The notes below the pieces were generated by a model that saw nothing but the letters and a program-made list of their open reading frames with translations, was not told where the DNA came from and made no database searches. 32,867 bases of DNA. Origin: Alphaproteobacteria bacterium. GTDB taxonomy: Bacteria; Pseudomonadota; Alphaproteobacteria; JAEULC01. Both the position numbers and the translations under genes were made by a program. Positions within the stretch are counted from its first letter, which is position 1. Every line of letters begins with the position of its first letter. The stretch covers positions 1 through 32,867 of the forward strand of contig JADZDN010000177.1 in the NCBI GenBank assembly GCA_020851015.1, read 5' to 3'. This document shows, piece after piece, positions 1-8,139 of the stretch.

Positions 1-832
1 CATGGCCGCGCGCGTTGCAGAGCTGCAGCCACTGGTTCACCGCCTGGCCGATGAACGAGGCGACCTGCGCCTGCTCGGCCAGCTTGTTGTAGAAGCGCAG
101 GTCCTTGCCGGCGATGCGCAGCGGCCCTTTCAGGTGGCTGTCGTCGCCCTCCAGCAGCCAGGGCGCCACCATCTGGAACATCTTGCTGTTGGCGCCGCCG
201 GCCGAGATGACGGCGTGGAACTTGCGCATGTCGACGCCCATCTTGGCCGCGGTCGTCGCCGCCTCGGCGATGATCGCGCAATTGCCGATCGACATGAAGT
301 TGTTGATCAGCTTCAGCGTGTGCCCGGCGCCGAGCGCGCCGACCTCGACGATCGTGTCGGCGAAGCATTGCTGCACCGGCCTGATCGCGGCGACGACATC
401 CGGGTCGCCGCCGACATAGGTGCTGAGCGTGCCGGCCTCGGCCTCCTTCGGCGAGCGGCCGAGCGGCGCGTCGGCCATGCGCGCCCCCTTCTCCTTCAGC
501 GCCGCCCCGATCTTCCGGGTCGAGTTCGGATCGGCGGTCGTGCTGTCGACTACGATCAGACCGGGATGCGCGCCTTCAAGGATGCCGCCGGCGCCGAACA
601 CCAGCGCCTCGACCTCGACCGAGGAGGGCACGCAGGTGAACAGGACGTCGCTGTCGCGCGCCAGGGCGGCGGGGCTCGTGCCTTCCTTGGCGCCGCGCTT
701 CACCAGGTCGTCGACCGGCTGGCGGTTGCGATTGCCGAGCACGGTCAGCCCATAGCCCTTCTCCAGGATGTTCTTGGCCGCGCCATGGCCCATCAGGCCG
801 ACGCCGATGAAGCCGATCTTCGGTTTCGTCAT
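1..832 (-). CDS. NAD(P)-dependent beta-hydroxyacid dehydrogenase (HIBADH/6PGDH-like), 3' end cut by window
   Basis: The family oxidises beta-hydroxy acids or reduces semialdehydes in the cytoplasm. The 277 visible residues open with a Rossmann loop (GFIGVGLMGHG, residues 7-17). A DST segment lies near residue 96, and the catalytic-lysine motif GHTLKLINN is at 170-178, Lys174 being the expected catalytic residue. The usual substrate-binding Ser-Gly-Gly of HIBADH, GarR and LtnD is replaced by Gly-Arg-Ser (PLGRSP, about 123-128), so the substrate should not be transferred from those enzymes. The ATG at 832 follows GAAGGACC. The stop codon lies beyond base 1. It is the last visible gene of the acid-sugar operon, 19 bases after the permease, which suggests reduction of a semialdehyde such as tartronate semialdehyde or oxidation of the incoming hydroxy acid. 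The family is sure; the substrate is unknown. Confidence 0.88.
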   Translation of the reverse strand, partial: MTKPKIGFIGVGLMGHGAAKNILEKGYGLTVLGNRNRQPVDDLVKRGAKEGTSPAALARDSDVLFTCVPSSVEVEALVFGAGGILEGAHPGLIVVDSTTADPNSTRKIGAALKEKGARMADAPLGRSPKEAEAGTLSTYVGGDPDVVAAIRPVQQCFADTIVEVGALGAGHTLKLINNFMSIGNCAIIAEAATTAAKMGVDMRKFHAVISAGGANSKMFQMVAPWLLEGDDSHLKGPLRIAGKDLRFYNKLAEQAQVASFIGQAVNQWLQLCNARGH

Positions 833-851
833 GGTCCTTCGTTCCTTCCGG

Positions 852-1517
852 TCATTTCGTGCGGCCGATCGCCGCGCCGACGCGAAAACGCTTCTCGAGG
901 CGCTGCGCCCACAGCGACAGCGGCCAGCACAGCGTGAAATAGAGCGCCGCCACGAGCGGATAGACGATCGTCGGCTGGAAGGTGGCGTTGCTCATGAGCT
1001 GCCCGGCGCGCGTCAGCTCCACGAAACCGATAATCGATGCGACCGCCGTCGCCTTCACGAGCTGGACCAGGAATCCCACCGTGGGCGGAATGGCGATGCG
1101 AACCGCCTGGGGCAGGACGACGTAGCGGAGCTGCTGCGGATAGCTGAGCGCGAGCGATGCCGAGGCTTCCCACTGCGTGCGCGGGATCGCCTGGATGCAG
1201 CCACGCCAGATCTCGCCTAGGAACGCGCCGGCATAGGCGGCGTAGGCGATCACCACCGCGGTCCAGGCGTCGAGCCGGAGTCCGAACAGACCCAGGCCGT
1301 AATAGACGAGGAAAAGCTGCATCAGGAGCGGCGTGCCCTGGAACAACTGGATGTAGCCGCTCGCGAGCAGGCGCACCGGCGGATGATGCGACACGCGCAG
1401 GATCGCGACCGTGCCGCCGACCAGCCCGCCCAGCGCGAAGGCGATCAGCGACAGCACGACCGTCCAGCGCATCGCGCCCAGCAGGAACAGGAACTCGTTG
1501 GTGGAGAACGTGCGCAC
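852..1517 (-). CDS. Polar amino acid-type ABC transporter permease (HisM/GlnP family), second subunit
   Basis: Integral inner-membrane subunit of a PAAT-family importer. The 221 residues contain several hydrophobic segments and the ABC permease EAA loop region (EASASLALSYPQQLRYVVLPQA), which contacts the ATPase. The N-terminal stretch with QLFQGTPLLMQLFLVYYGL is typical of HisM/GlnP proteins. Translation starts at GTG 1517, three bases after the stop of the other permease, so the two are translationally coupled. No matching ATP-binding protein occurs in this window; it may lie to the left of base 1 or be shared with another system. The neighbours are acid-sugar catabolic enzymes, which is unusual for this transporter class. 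Confidence 0.93.
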   Translation of the reverse strand: MRTFSTNEFLFLLGAMRWTVVLSLIAFALGGLVGGTVAILRVSHHPPVRLLASGYIQLFQGTPLLMQLFLVYYGLGLFGLRLDAWTAVVIAYAAYAGAFLGEIWRGCIQAIPRTQWEASASLALSYPQQLRYVVLPQAVRIAIPPTVGFLVQLVKATAVASIIGFVELTRAGQLMSNATFQPTIVYPLVAALYFTLCWPLSLWAQRLEKRFRVGAAIGRTK

Positions 1518-1520
1518 GGC

Positions 1521-2189
1521 TCACGCCCGCCCGCGCACGAAGACGTACCAGTAGATCGCCGCGAACATGGCGCGGAACGCCACCGCGATGCCGAGGTAGA
1601 GGACCGTGACGACGATATAGACCTCGAACGCGCGGAAGGTGGTGGACTGCAGCGTATTGGCGATCGCCGTCAGCTCCTTGGCCGAGATCGCCGAGACGAC
1701 CGAGGAGCCCAGCAGCAGCAGAATGAACTGGCTGGCGAGCGCCGGGAACACTGCCTTCAGCGCCGGAAACAGCACGATCAGGCGATAGACCTGCACCCGC
1801 GTGAGGCCCAGGGCGCGCCCCGCCTCGATCTGGCCTACCGGCACGGACTGCACGCCGGCGCGCACGATCTCGGTGGCATAGGCGCCCAGGTTCACCACCA
1901 TCGCCACCAGCGCCGCCTCGTTGGCCTCGAACCGGACGCCGAGCGAGGGCAGCGAGAAGAAGATCACGTAGATCTGGACCAGGAACGGCGTGTTGCGCAT
2001 CGCCTCGACATAGGCGCCGACGACCCAGCGTACCGGCCGCGGGCCGGCGGTGCGCAGGAAGGCGCAGACGATCGCGACCGACAGCCCCAGCACCATGGCG
2101 AGGGCCGACAGGCGGACGGTCAGCAGCGCGCCCTGGAGCAGCTCGCCGAACCGGTCGAAGACGATGCCGAATTGGAAGACGTAGGTCAC
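1521..2189 (-). CDS. Polar amino acid-type ABC transporter permease (HisM/GlnP family), first subunit
   Basis: Inner-membrane permease of the same PAAT importer, 222 residues from the GTG at 2189. It shows EAMRNTPFLVQIYVIFFSLP (conserved membrane segment) and the EAA loop EAGRALGLTRVQVYRLIVLF, which docks onto the ATPase. A longer reading frame begins at 2231, but that extension lies inside a REP-like hairpin element and encodes an arginine-rich leader, so the GTG at 2189, just before a hydrophobic FQFGIVFDRF start, is preferred. It is separated from the upstream binding protein by 163 bases that hold the repeat, which could lower permease expression relative to the binding protein. Confidence 0.92.
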   Translation of the reverse strand: MTYVFQFGIVFDRFGELLQGALLTVRLSALAMVLGLSVAIVCAFLRTAGPRPVRWVVGAYVEAMRNTPFLVQIYVIFFSLPSLGVRFEANEAALVAMVVNLGAYATEIVRAGVQSVPVGQIEAGRALGLTRVQVYRLIVLFPALKAVFPALASQFILLLLGSSVVSAISAKELTAIANTLQSTTFRAFEVYIVVTVLYLGIAVAFRAMFAAIYWYVFVRGRA

Positions 2190-2222
2190 GCGCGCCTGCC
2201 GGCGCGACAGCCGCGCGCGTGG

Positions 2223-2323
2223 CACCCCCACCCCGTCCCTCCCCCATCAAGGGGGAGGGGGCTGACATCGAGACATATCCGCTTCCCCCTCCCCCCTTCG
2301 TGGGGGAGGGTTGGGGTGGGGGG
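2223..2323. repeat. Double-hairpin REP-like element between binding protein and permease
   Basis: Two perfect 9-bp hairpins, CCCTCCCCC/GGGGGAGGG at 2237-2259 (loop ATCAA) and the same arms at 2287-2310, are enclosed by a 10-bp outer inverted repeat, CCCCCACCCC at 2225-2234 against GGGGTGGGGG at 2313-2322. The whole forms a cloverleaf-like unit. The same C/G-rich arms recur singly at 32790-32812. The layout resembles BIME/REP elements in bacterial intergenic spaces; no protein-coding potential is seen. Confidence 0.8.
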
Positions 2324-2352
2324 CATCGTGCGTATTGCCGATCGCGGCGCGC

Positions 2353-3150
2353 TCACATCGCCGGCAGGTCGACCAGCTTCACGCCCGTCTGCTGCTCGTA
2401 GATGCGGGCCAGCACGCCGTTGTGCTTGTTCACGAACACCCAGGTGTTGACCCATTGCAGCAGGTCGAGATTGCCCGGCTTCACGGCGATGCCATAGAAG
2501 GCCGTGACCACCGTGAACTTCACCTCGAGCTGCTTGTCCGGCGCCTTCTTGGCCAGATCGTTGATCAGGAAAGCCGCCGAGCCGATGGCGTCCACCTGGC
2601 CCGTCAGCAGGGCCTGCTGGGTGGCGGCGTGCTCGTCGAAGAAGACGATGTTGGTGCCGGGCGGGGCGATTTTTGGCACTTCATGCTCTTCCAGCGTGGC
2701 GCGGCTCATGCCGATCTTCTTGCCGGCCAGGTCGGCCGCGCTCTTGATGTTCACGCTCTTCGGCCCGCCGATGACGATCGACAGCGCGCCGTGCGGGCTG
2801 GAGAACCAGACCGACTTCGCCCGCTCGGCCGTGATCGACAGCGAGGAGATCGCGAGGTCGGCGCGGTCCGACAGCAGCGCCGGGATGCGCTGGGCGCCCG
2901 AAACCTGCACCAGTTCCAGCTCGACGCCGAGGTCCTTGGCGAGCTGGCGCGCGGTCTCGATCTCCGAGCCCGTGGGCTTGTTGTCCTTGTCGAGGATGCC
3001 GAACGGCGCGGAGTCGACCTGCGCCGTGATGCGGATCTTCTTCTCCTTCAGGATGCGGTCGAGCGCCTGGGCGTCGGCCGCCCCCGCGCCCAGTCCCAGC
3101 GCCAATGCCGTCGCCATGGCGGCGGCCAGCAATCGGGTCGTGAACGTCAT
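2353..3150 (-). CDS. Periplasmic substrate-binding protein, SBP family 3 (PAAT importer)
   Basis: Secreted solute receptor of the PAAT importer, 265 residues. A signal peptide covers about residues 1-28 (basic MTFTTR, hydrophobic core, cleavage near AADA-QA). The mature protein has family 3 landmarks: RITAQVDSAPFG, the central FDEHAATQQALLTGQVDA, and ADLAISSLSITAERAKSVWFS, where family members bind the substrate amino and carboxyl groups through Arg and Asp. The ATG at 3150 has a good ribosome binding site (GTGGAGGAAACGATC-ATG); an upstream in-frame start at 3234 only adds an arginine-rich leader. It follows the aldolase by 103 bases and precedes the two permeases. The fold suggests a small polar ligand, but the neighbours suggest an acid sugar or hydroxy acid. 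Confidence 0.94.
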   Translation of the reverse strand: MTFTTRLLAAAMATALALGLGAGAADAQALDRILKEKKIRITAQVDSAPFGILDKDNKPTGSEIETARQLAKDLGVELELVQVSGAQRIPALLSDRADLAISSLSITAERAKSVWFSSPHGALSIVIGGPKSVNIKSAADLAGKKIGMSRATLEEHEVPKIAPPGTNIVFFDEHAATQQALLTGQVDAIGSAAFLINDLAKKAPDKQLEVKFTVVTAFYGIAVKPGNLDLLQWVNTWVFVNKHNGVLARIYEQQTGVKLVDLPAM

Positions 3151-3253
3151 GATCGTTTCCTCCACGGTTGTTGTCTTGATCCCCTGTACCGGCCTTCGCC
3201 CCCGGTCTCGATCCCGGTCGGGCGAGCGCCGCATCGGCCCTGCGGCCGAATCC

Positions 3254-4024
3254 CTATTTCCCTTTCAGCCCGGCGATGCCGGCGGCCAGCGCCTGCTGGT
3301 AGACCGCGATGTCCGTGCCGTAGCACAGCATGCGATAGCCCCATCGCAGGTATTGCCTGCCCGTCTTGACGTCGCCGCACAGGAAGCCCGCCGGCTTGCC
3401 GTTCTTGGCGCAGACCTTGGCCAGCTTCTTCGCCGCCGCCTTGTAGCGCGGATGGTCGAACTGACCATCGATGCCCATCGAGTTGGTCAGGTCGTAGTGC
3501 CCCATCCAGCCGACATCGATGCCCGGGGTCGCGACGATGGCCTCGACGTTCTCGATGCCCGCCACGGTCTCGATCAGCGCGATCACCAGGGTGCGCTCGT
3601 TCGCCGCCTTCATCTTCGGGATGTGGCTTCCGCCCGCGTAGTCGTCGTGCGGCATGCCGAAGGCAAGCCCGCGCACGCCCTGCGGGCGATAGCGGCACCA
3701 CGACGCGATCTTGCGTGCCTGCTCGGCCGTCTCGACCATCGGCACCATGATGCCGCGCACCCCGGCGTCCAGCATCGGCGCGATCAGGTGGTAGTGCGTG
3801 CCGGTGACGCGCACGATCGGCACCAGCCCGGTGCCGCGCGCATAGGCGACCTGGCTCTTGATGGTCTCGATCCCGACGCCGCTGTGCTCGGTGTCCAGGA
3901 TCACGAACTCCGCCCCGGCATTGGCCATGATCTGGCATAGGCCGGGGGTGAAGAACTCGAACGCCATCTGGCCGAAGGCCGTGCCGCCCTTCGCCAGCTT
4001 GGCGCGCACCGGATTGTCCTGCAT
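3254..4024 (-). CDS. HpcH/HpaI family class II aldolase
   Basis: Metal-dependent pyruvate aldolase related to HpaI and GarL, cleaving a 2-keto-3-deoxy or 4-hydroxy-2-keto acid into pyruvate and an aldehyde. In 256 residues the expected active-site pattern is present: D44-E46-H47 in LDTEHSG, Arg72 in VRVTG, Glu152 in ALIETVAGIENV (metal ligand), and Asp178 in GHYDLTNSMG (metal ligand). These align with HpaI His45, Arg70, Glu149 and Asp175. The ATG at 4024 follows a purine-rich AGGGGGACGG. It lies 21 bases after the Ldh-family gene in the same operon. If the substrate is a keto-deoxy-glucarate-like compound, the product could be tartronate semialdehyde and the terminal dehydrogenase could reduce it; this is inference. 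Confidence 0.93.
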   Translation of the reverse strand: MQDNPVRAKLAKGGTAFGQMAFEFFTPGLCQIMANAGAEFVILDTEHSGVGIETIKSQVAYARGTGLVPIVRVTGTHYHLIAPMLDAGVRGIMVPMVETAEQARKIASWCRYRPQGVRGLAFGMPHDDYAGGSHIPKMKAANERTLVIALIETVAGIENVEAIVATPGIDVGWMGHYDLTNSMGIDGQFDHPRYKAAAKKLAKVCAKNGKPAGFLCGDVKTGRQYLRWGYRMLCYGTDIAVYQQALAAGIAGLKGK

Positions 4025-4045
4025 CTGCCGTCCCCCTCGTCGGTC

Positions 4046-5119
4046 CTAGCCGATCGCTTTTTCGATCTCGCCTGCCGGCAGGCCGACATCGGCGGCGGCC
4101 TTGGCGATCTGCGCGCGGGTCGCGTCGTCCAGCGGTATCCCGTTCTTCTCGCGCTCCGCGCGAACGCGGCGCTCGATCTCGCCGGGCAGCAGCACCTCGC
4201 CGCCCTGGGCGATCGGCGGCGATGCCTTTATCCATGCGGTCAGGCGCGCAATGTCCGCCGCGAAAGCCGATCCCCCCGCCACGCCGTCCGCGTCGATCAG
4301 GATCGATAGCATGTTGTTGACCAGGCGCTTGGCCGTCGGATTTTCGGGATGGGTCGACCCGCCGCCGGTCAAGGCGCCGGCCAGCACCTCGCAGATCACC
4401 GACAGGCCCGCCCCCTTGTGGCCGGCGCTCGGCAGGATCGCCCCGGGCGGTTGGGCGTAGAATTCCTCGGGCTCGCGCGTGGGCCGGCCCTTGCCGTCCA
4501 GCACCGCGCCCTCCGGCAGCTTCTCCTTCCTGTTGCGCGCGACCTGGATCTTGCCCTCGGCGATGATGCAGGTCGACATGTCCAGGATCACCGGCGCACC
4601 GCCCTTGACCGGCGCGCCGGCGGCGATCGGATTTGCCGATAGCCGCCGGTCGCTGCCGCCATAGGGCGCCACCAGCATGCCGAATCCCGAGGTGTTGACG
4701 AAGTGCAGCGACACCAGGCCCTCGGCCGCCGCCATCTCGGCCCAGGCGCCGATGCGGCCGAGATGCCCCGCGTTGCGCAGGGCCACCAGGGCCACGCCGT
4801 GCTTCTTGGCCTTGGCGATGCCCGCGCGCATCGCTTCCAGCGCGATCGCCTGGCCATAGCCGAACTGGCCGTCGAGCATCAGCAGCACGCCGTCGTCGCG
4901 CAGCACCTTCATGCGCCGGTTGGCCAGCACCATGCCGTCCTTGAGCCAGCCGATATACTTGGCGACGCGGATCACGCCGTGGGAATCGTGGCCCACCAGG
5001 TTGGCCTCGACCAGGTGATCGCCGACCGCCTTCGCCTCGCCCGCGTCGCTGCCGGCGCGGGCAAAGATCGCCCGCACGCCCTGGCGCAACTGCTCCGGGG
5101 CGACGTAGCGCGTAGTCAT
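4046..5119 (-). CDS. Ldh family (malate/L-lactate/ureidoglycolate-type) NAD(P)-dependent oxidoreductase
   Basis: Cytoplasmic oxidoreductase of the Ldh_2 family (PF02615), which oxidises 2-hydroxy acids or reduces 2-oxo acids and is unrelated to classical lactate dehydrogenase. It has 357 residues. Landmarks are VGHDSHGV (42-49), NAGHLGRIG (116-124, expected catalytic His119), the segment PYGGSDRRLSANPIAAGAP that lines the cofactor site, and GHKGAGLSV. The ATG at 5119 overlaps the stop of the PdxA gene by four bases (ATGA), showing translational coupling. A longer frame from 5308 lies inside the PdxA gene and is rejected. Within the operon it probably oxidises or reduces an alpha-hydroxy acid intermediate; the substrate cannot be read from sequence. 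Confidence 0.93.
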   Translation of the reverse strand: MTTRYVAPEQLRQGVRAIFARAGSDAGEAKAVGDHLVEANLVGHDSHGVIRVAKYIGWLKDGMVLANRRMKVLRDDGVLLMLDGQFGYGQAIALEAMRAGIAKAKKHGVALVALRNAGHLGRIGAWAEMAAAEGLVSLHFVNTSGFGMLVAPYGGSDRRLSANPIAAGAPVKGGAPVILDMSTCIIAEGKIQVARNRKEKLPEGAVLDGKGRPTREPEEFYAQPPGAILPSAGHKGAGLSVICEVLAGALTGGGSTHPENPTAKRLVNNMLSILIDADGVAGGSAFAADIARLTAWIKASPPIAQGGEVLLPGEIERRVRAEREKNGIPLDDATRAQIAKAAADVGLPAGEIEKAIG

Positions 5120-6153
5120 GCGGATCTGTTCCTTCCCTTCCCGGTGCGGCGCGCCGCAGCCAGGCGCATGCCAAGGTCGATCGCCTCCATCATGCTCTGC
5201 GGATTGGCGATGCCCTTGCCGGCGATGTCGAACGCCGTGCCGTGGTCGACGGAGGTGCGCACGATCGGCAGGCCGAGCGTGATGTTGACGCCGCTCAAGC
5301 CTACCCATTTTCCGGTACGGCGGTCGATCTTGAACCCCAGCAGCTTGACCGCGACATGGCCCTGGTCGTGGAACATCGCGACGACGCCGTCGAACTGTCC
5401 GCCGAGATGCTTCACGAATACCGTGTCTCCCGGCACGGGGCCGGTGATGTTCATTCCCTTGGCGCGAAACCGCTCGATCACCGGCGCCACGATGTCGATG
5501 TCCTCGCGCCCGAACATCCCGCCCTCGCCGGCGTGCGGGTTGAGCGCCGCGATGCCGAGCTTCGGCTTCCGGAAGCCCAGGCGGCGCAAGGCGTCATGAG
5601 TCAGCTCGATCACGTAGGTCAGGCGCTCGGGCGTCACCAGGGACGAAGCCTTGGACAGCGGCACGTGCGCCGAGACGTGACTGACGCGCAGCCGGTCGTG
5701 CACCAGCATCAGCACCGAGCCCTTGCTGCCGGTCAGGTCCGCCAGAATCTCGGTGTGGCCCGCATAGTGGAAGCCGGCGGCGTTGATCGCCTCCTTGCTG
5801 ATCGGCGCGGTGGCGATGGCGTCGATCTCGCCCTTCATCGCCATGCCGATCGCGGTCTCGATGGCGCGGAAGGCCTGGCGCCCGGCCTCCGCGCTGGTCT
5901 CGCCCGGCTTCACCGGGCCCTGGCTCGGCGTCGCCTCGATCAACTCCAGCCTGGGCGCGAAGCGGCGCTGGCCCCTGGCGATCAGGCGCTCGCGCGCCGC
6001 GTCGATCGCGGCGGCGGTGCCGATCGTGACCAGCTCCAGCTCTCCCGCCCTGACCCGGGGCGCCAGCCGCGCGGTCGCCTTCAGACATAGTTCCGGGCCG
6101 ACCCCGGCGGGGTCGCCCATCGTCAATGCAATGCGGGGCCTACGCGCGGGCAC
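5116..6153 (-). CDS. PdxA-family 4-phospho-hydroxy-acid dehydrogenase (PdxA2-like)
   Basis: NAD-dependent decarboxylating dehydrogenase, 345 residues. PdxA proper acts on 4-phosphohydroxy-L-threonine in vitamin B6 synthesis; PdxA2 proteins paired with DUF1537 kinases act on D-threonate or D-erythronate 4-phosphate and give dihydroxyacetone phosphate. Seen here: MGDPAGVGPE (12-21), substrate-binding GHTE (132-135), and the three expected metal histidines His163 (SAHVPL), His207 (NPHAGEGG) and His262 (FHDQGH). The GTG at 6153 lies 14 bases inside the upstream kinase gene. Because the kinase is directly upstream and catabolic genes surround it, a PdxA2 role is favoured over B6 synthesis. The pairing also leaves 4-hydroxythreonine as a possible substrate. 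Confidence 0.94.
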   Translation of the reverse strand: MPARRPRIALTMGDPAGVGPELCLKATARLAPRVRAGELELVTIGTAAAIDAARERLIARGQRRFAPRLELIEATPSQGPVKPGETSAEAGRQAFRAIETAIGMAMKGEIDAIATAPISKEAINAAGFHYAGHTEILADLTGSKGSVLMLVHDRLRVSHVSAHVPLSKASSLVTPERLTYVIELTHDALRRLGFRKPKLGIAALNPHAGEGGMFGREDIDIVAPVIERFRAKGMNITGPVPGDTVFVKHLGGQFDGVVAMFHDQGHVAVKLLGFKIDRRTGKWVGLSGVNITLGLPIVRTSVDHGTAFDIAGKGIANPQSMMEAIDLGMRLAAARRTGKGRNRSA

Positions 6154-7291
6154 GTCGTTTCTCCTTCGGTGCTACGAAAATCTGCGCCATTGTCTCGGCG
6201 GCGGCGAACGCGCCGGACTTCGACACCACCGGCATGGCATTCCAGCGTCCGTCCACCAGGCGCGACACGGGAATGCCGGCGGCGGCCTCGCCGATCACCT
6301 CCAGCTGCGTCGCGCCGGCCGCATCGCGCAGCGCGGCCAGCGTGTCCCCGCCGCTGGCAAAGAGGGCCGCGGGCCGGAGGCCGGCCAGCGCGCGCGCAAG
6401 CGCGCCCAGCACCTCGGCCGCCGAGGCAGGCGGCAGCGGCGGCAGGCGCAGCGCGACAAGAACCGACAATCCGCGCTCGATCCGCGCCCGCGCCAGCCCG
6501 ACGGCCGCGTCGACATGCGCCCGATCCACAAGCTCGACGACGGCGCCGGGGTCGCGGCTGCGCAGCATCTCGGCCTGCGCGTGGCTGACGTCGTGCCGGC
6601 TGCCGACAACGCCGAGATAGGGGCCGGTTGGCGTCGCGACCGTCCGCACCATGCCGGCGAGCGCGCGTGCGAGCCCGCTGCTGCCGCACCAGAGCACCGG
6701 CGGCTTGAGTCGCTCGCGGGCGGTGGCGATCGCGCCGAGATCGGCGTCTTCTTCCGCATCGCACAGGAAAACGCCCACCCCTTCCATCGCCCCGATCTCC
6801 GGCTGCGCCCGCACGGGCATGCCGCGCGCGGCAAGTTCGAGCCGCAGGTCGACATCGACCAGCCGGTAGGTATCGTCGACATGGCGCACGTATTGCCGGC
6901 CTTGCAGGGTAATCCGCCCTTGGGCCGGGAACGCGGGCGCGACGACGACGCTGGCGAAGCGGCCCGCCCTGGCGGTGGCGGCGATCTCGGCGGCCGGCCA
7001 GCCGCGCAGCAGCGAGTCGATCTTGCGGAAAGCCGTGCGCATCCCGCGCAGCAGCCGGGCGGATTGCCCGGCCGCGGCTTCGGCCGCGGCCTCGCTGGCG
7101 CCGCGCGTGCCGGCGTCCAGCGCGAAGGAGCCGGTCGGCTGCGCGATCCGGCGGAGGACGGCGACCGGCGCATCGCGCCGCGCGAAAGGCGCCGCCGCGT
7201 CCAGCGCGCCGGTGAGATCGTCGGCGATCACGCCGACCGGCAGCGCCGCGCGCGCCAAGGCGACCGCCGATGCGGCGACGAACGGGCTCAT
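6140..7291 (-). CDS. DUF1537 four-carbon acid-sugar kinase (OtnK/DtnK family)
   Basis: ATP-dependent kinase of the DUF1537 family (PF07005 N-terminal plus PF17042 nucleotide-binding domain), shown in other bacteria to phosphorylate erythronate, threonate and related acid sugars. The 383-residue protein starts at ATG 7291, overlapping the regulator's stop by four bases. Landmarks: VIADDLTGALDAA near the N terminus, FRKIDSLLRG (family form K-K-I-D-S-T-L-R-G), and C-terminal ASGGDT and VVSKSGAFA nucleotide-binding motifs. It is somewhat shorter than the usual roughly 420 residues, with no obvious missing motif. Product handover to the overlapping PdxA-like gene is expected. The stereochemistry of the substrate is not determined by the sequence. 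Confidence 0.93.
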   Translation of the reverse strand: MSPFVAASAVALARAALPVGVIADDLTGALDAAAPFARRDAPVAVLRRIAQPTGSFALDAGTRGASEAAAEAAAGQSARLLRGMRTAFRKIDSLLRGWPAAEIAATARAGRFASVVVAPAFPAQGRITLQGRQYVRHVDDTYRLVDVDLRLELAARGMPVRAQPEIGAMEGVGVFLCDAEEDADLGAIATARERLKPPVLWCGSSGLARALAGMVRTVATPTGPYLGVVGSRHDVSHAQAEMLRSRDPGAVVELVDRAHVDAAVGLARARIERGLSVLVALRLPPLPPASAAEVLGALARALAGLRPAALFASGGDTLAALRDAAGATQLEVIGEAAAGIPVSRLVDGRWNAMPVVSKSGAFAAAETMAQIFVAPKEKRRARA

Positions 7292-8115
7292 CGACGCGAC
7301 TCCGCGGCGATCGCCGTCACCGCCACGCCGGCTTTCTCCAACGCCTTGCGTTCGCGCGCGGCCAGCCGGGCGTCGGTGACGAGCCGCGCCATGCGCTCGA
7401 CGCCGCAGACCTCGCGGAACGAGGTCTCCTGGAACTTCGAGGAATCCGCCAGCAGCACGACCTCGCGCGCCGCGTCGATCATGCGCCGCTTCATCGCCGC
7501 GATCTCGATCGACGAATCCGCCAGCCGCAGCCCCGACAGGGCCTGGATGCCGATGAAGGCGAGGTCGACATGCAGCCCCGCCAGGAAATCCGCGCCCGGC
7601 TCGCCGACCAGGGTGAAGGACCCGGGCCGCAGCGTGCCGCCCGGCACGATCAGGCGGATTGCGCTCTGCCCCGCGAGGGCGGCGGCGATGTTGAGGTCGT
7701 TGGTGACGGCGGTGATGCGCGGCGCGCGCTGGGCCACGGCGCGCGCGGCCTCGAGGACGGTCGACGAAGAGTCGAAGATCACGCTTTGTCCGGGCGCGAC
7801 CAGCGCCGCGGCCGCCGCGCCGATCGCCGCCTTCTCGGCGTGCTGGGTGCGCGAGCCGATCTCGTATTGCGGCTCGAAGGTCGTGTTGGCCGCGCCCTTG
7901 ACCATGGCGCCGCCATGGCTGCGTTCGATGTAACCCTGCTCGGTCAGGTAGTCGAGGTCGCGGCGCACGGTCGATTCCGACGCGTCGAGACGCTCGGCCA
8001 GCAGCGCGATCGACGCGCCGTTGCCGTCGCGGATCAGATCGAGAATCAGCGCGCGGCGCTGCGCCGGGATCAGATCGCGGCCGGATTCGCGTTGCGCCTC
8101 GGTTGCGCCCGCCAT
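7288..8115 (-). CDS. DeoR/GlpR family transcriptional regulator of the acid-sugar operon
   Basis: Cytoplasmic repressor of 275 residues. A DeoR winged helix lies at about residues 17-72 (LAERLDASESTVRRDLDYL, then GYIERSHGGA, the family signature). The C-terminal part is the DeoRC ribose-5-phosphate-isomerase-like sensor that binds phosphorylated sugars, with FDSSSTVLEAARAV and TNDLNIAAAL. As first gene of the operon, overlapping the kinase by ATGA, it is probably autoregulatory and induced by a phosphorylated intermediate, for example the kinase product. The ATG at 8115 is chosen because it gives the standard family length. Candidate promoter and repeats lie immediately upstream. Confidence 0.93.
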   Translation of the reverse strand: MAGATEAQRESGRDLIPAQRRALILDLIRDGNGASIALLAERLDASESTVRRDLDYLTEQGYIERSHGGAMVKGAANTTFEPQYEIGSRTQHAEKAAIGAAAAALVAPGQSVIFDSSSTVLEAARAVAQRAPRITAVTNDLNIAAALAGQSAIRLIVPGGTLRPGSFTLVGEPGADFLAGLHVDLAFIGIQALSGLRLADSSIEIAAMKRRMIDAAREVVLLADSSKFQETSFREVCGVERMARLVTDARLAARERKALEKAGVAVTAIAAESRR

Positions 8116-8139
8116 GGCGTTTGCACTCCCCCGCCGCCA

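Noticed and set aside
2190..2231. Upstream extension of the first permease
   Set aside because: It lies partly in the REP-like repeat and adds an arginine-rich leader with no ribosome site.
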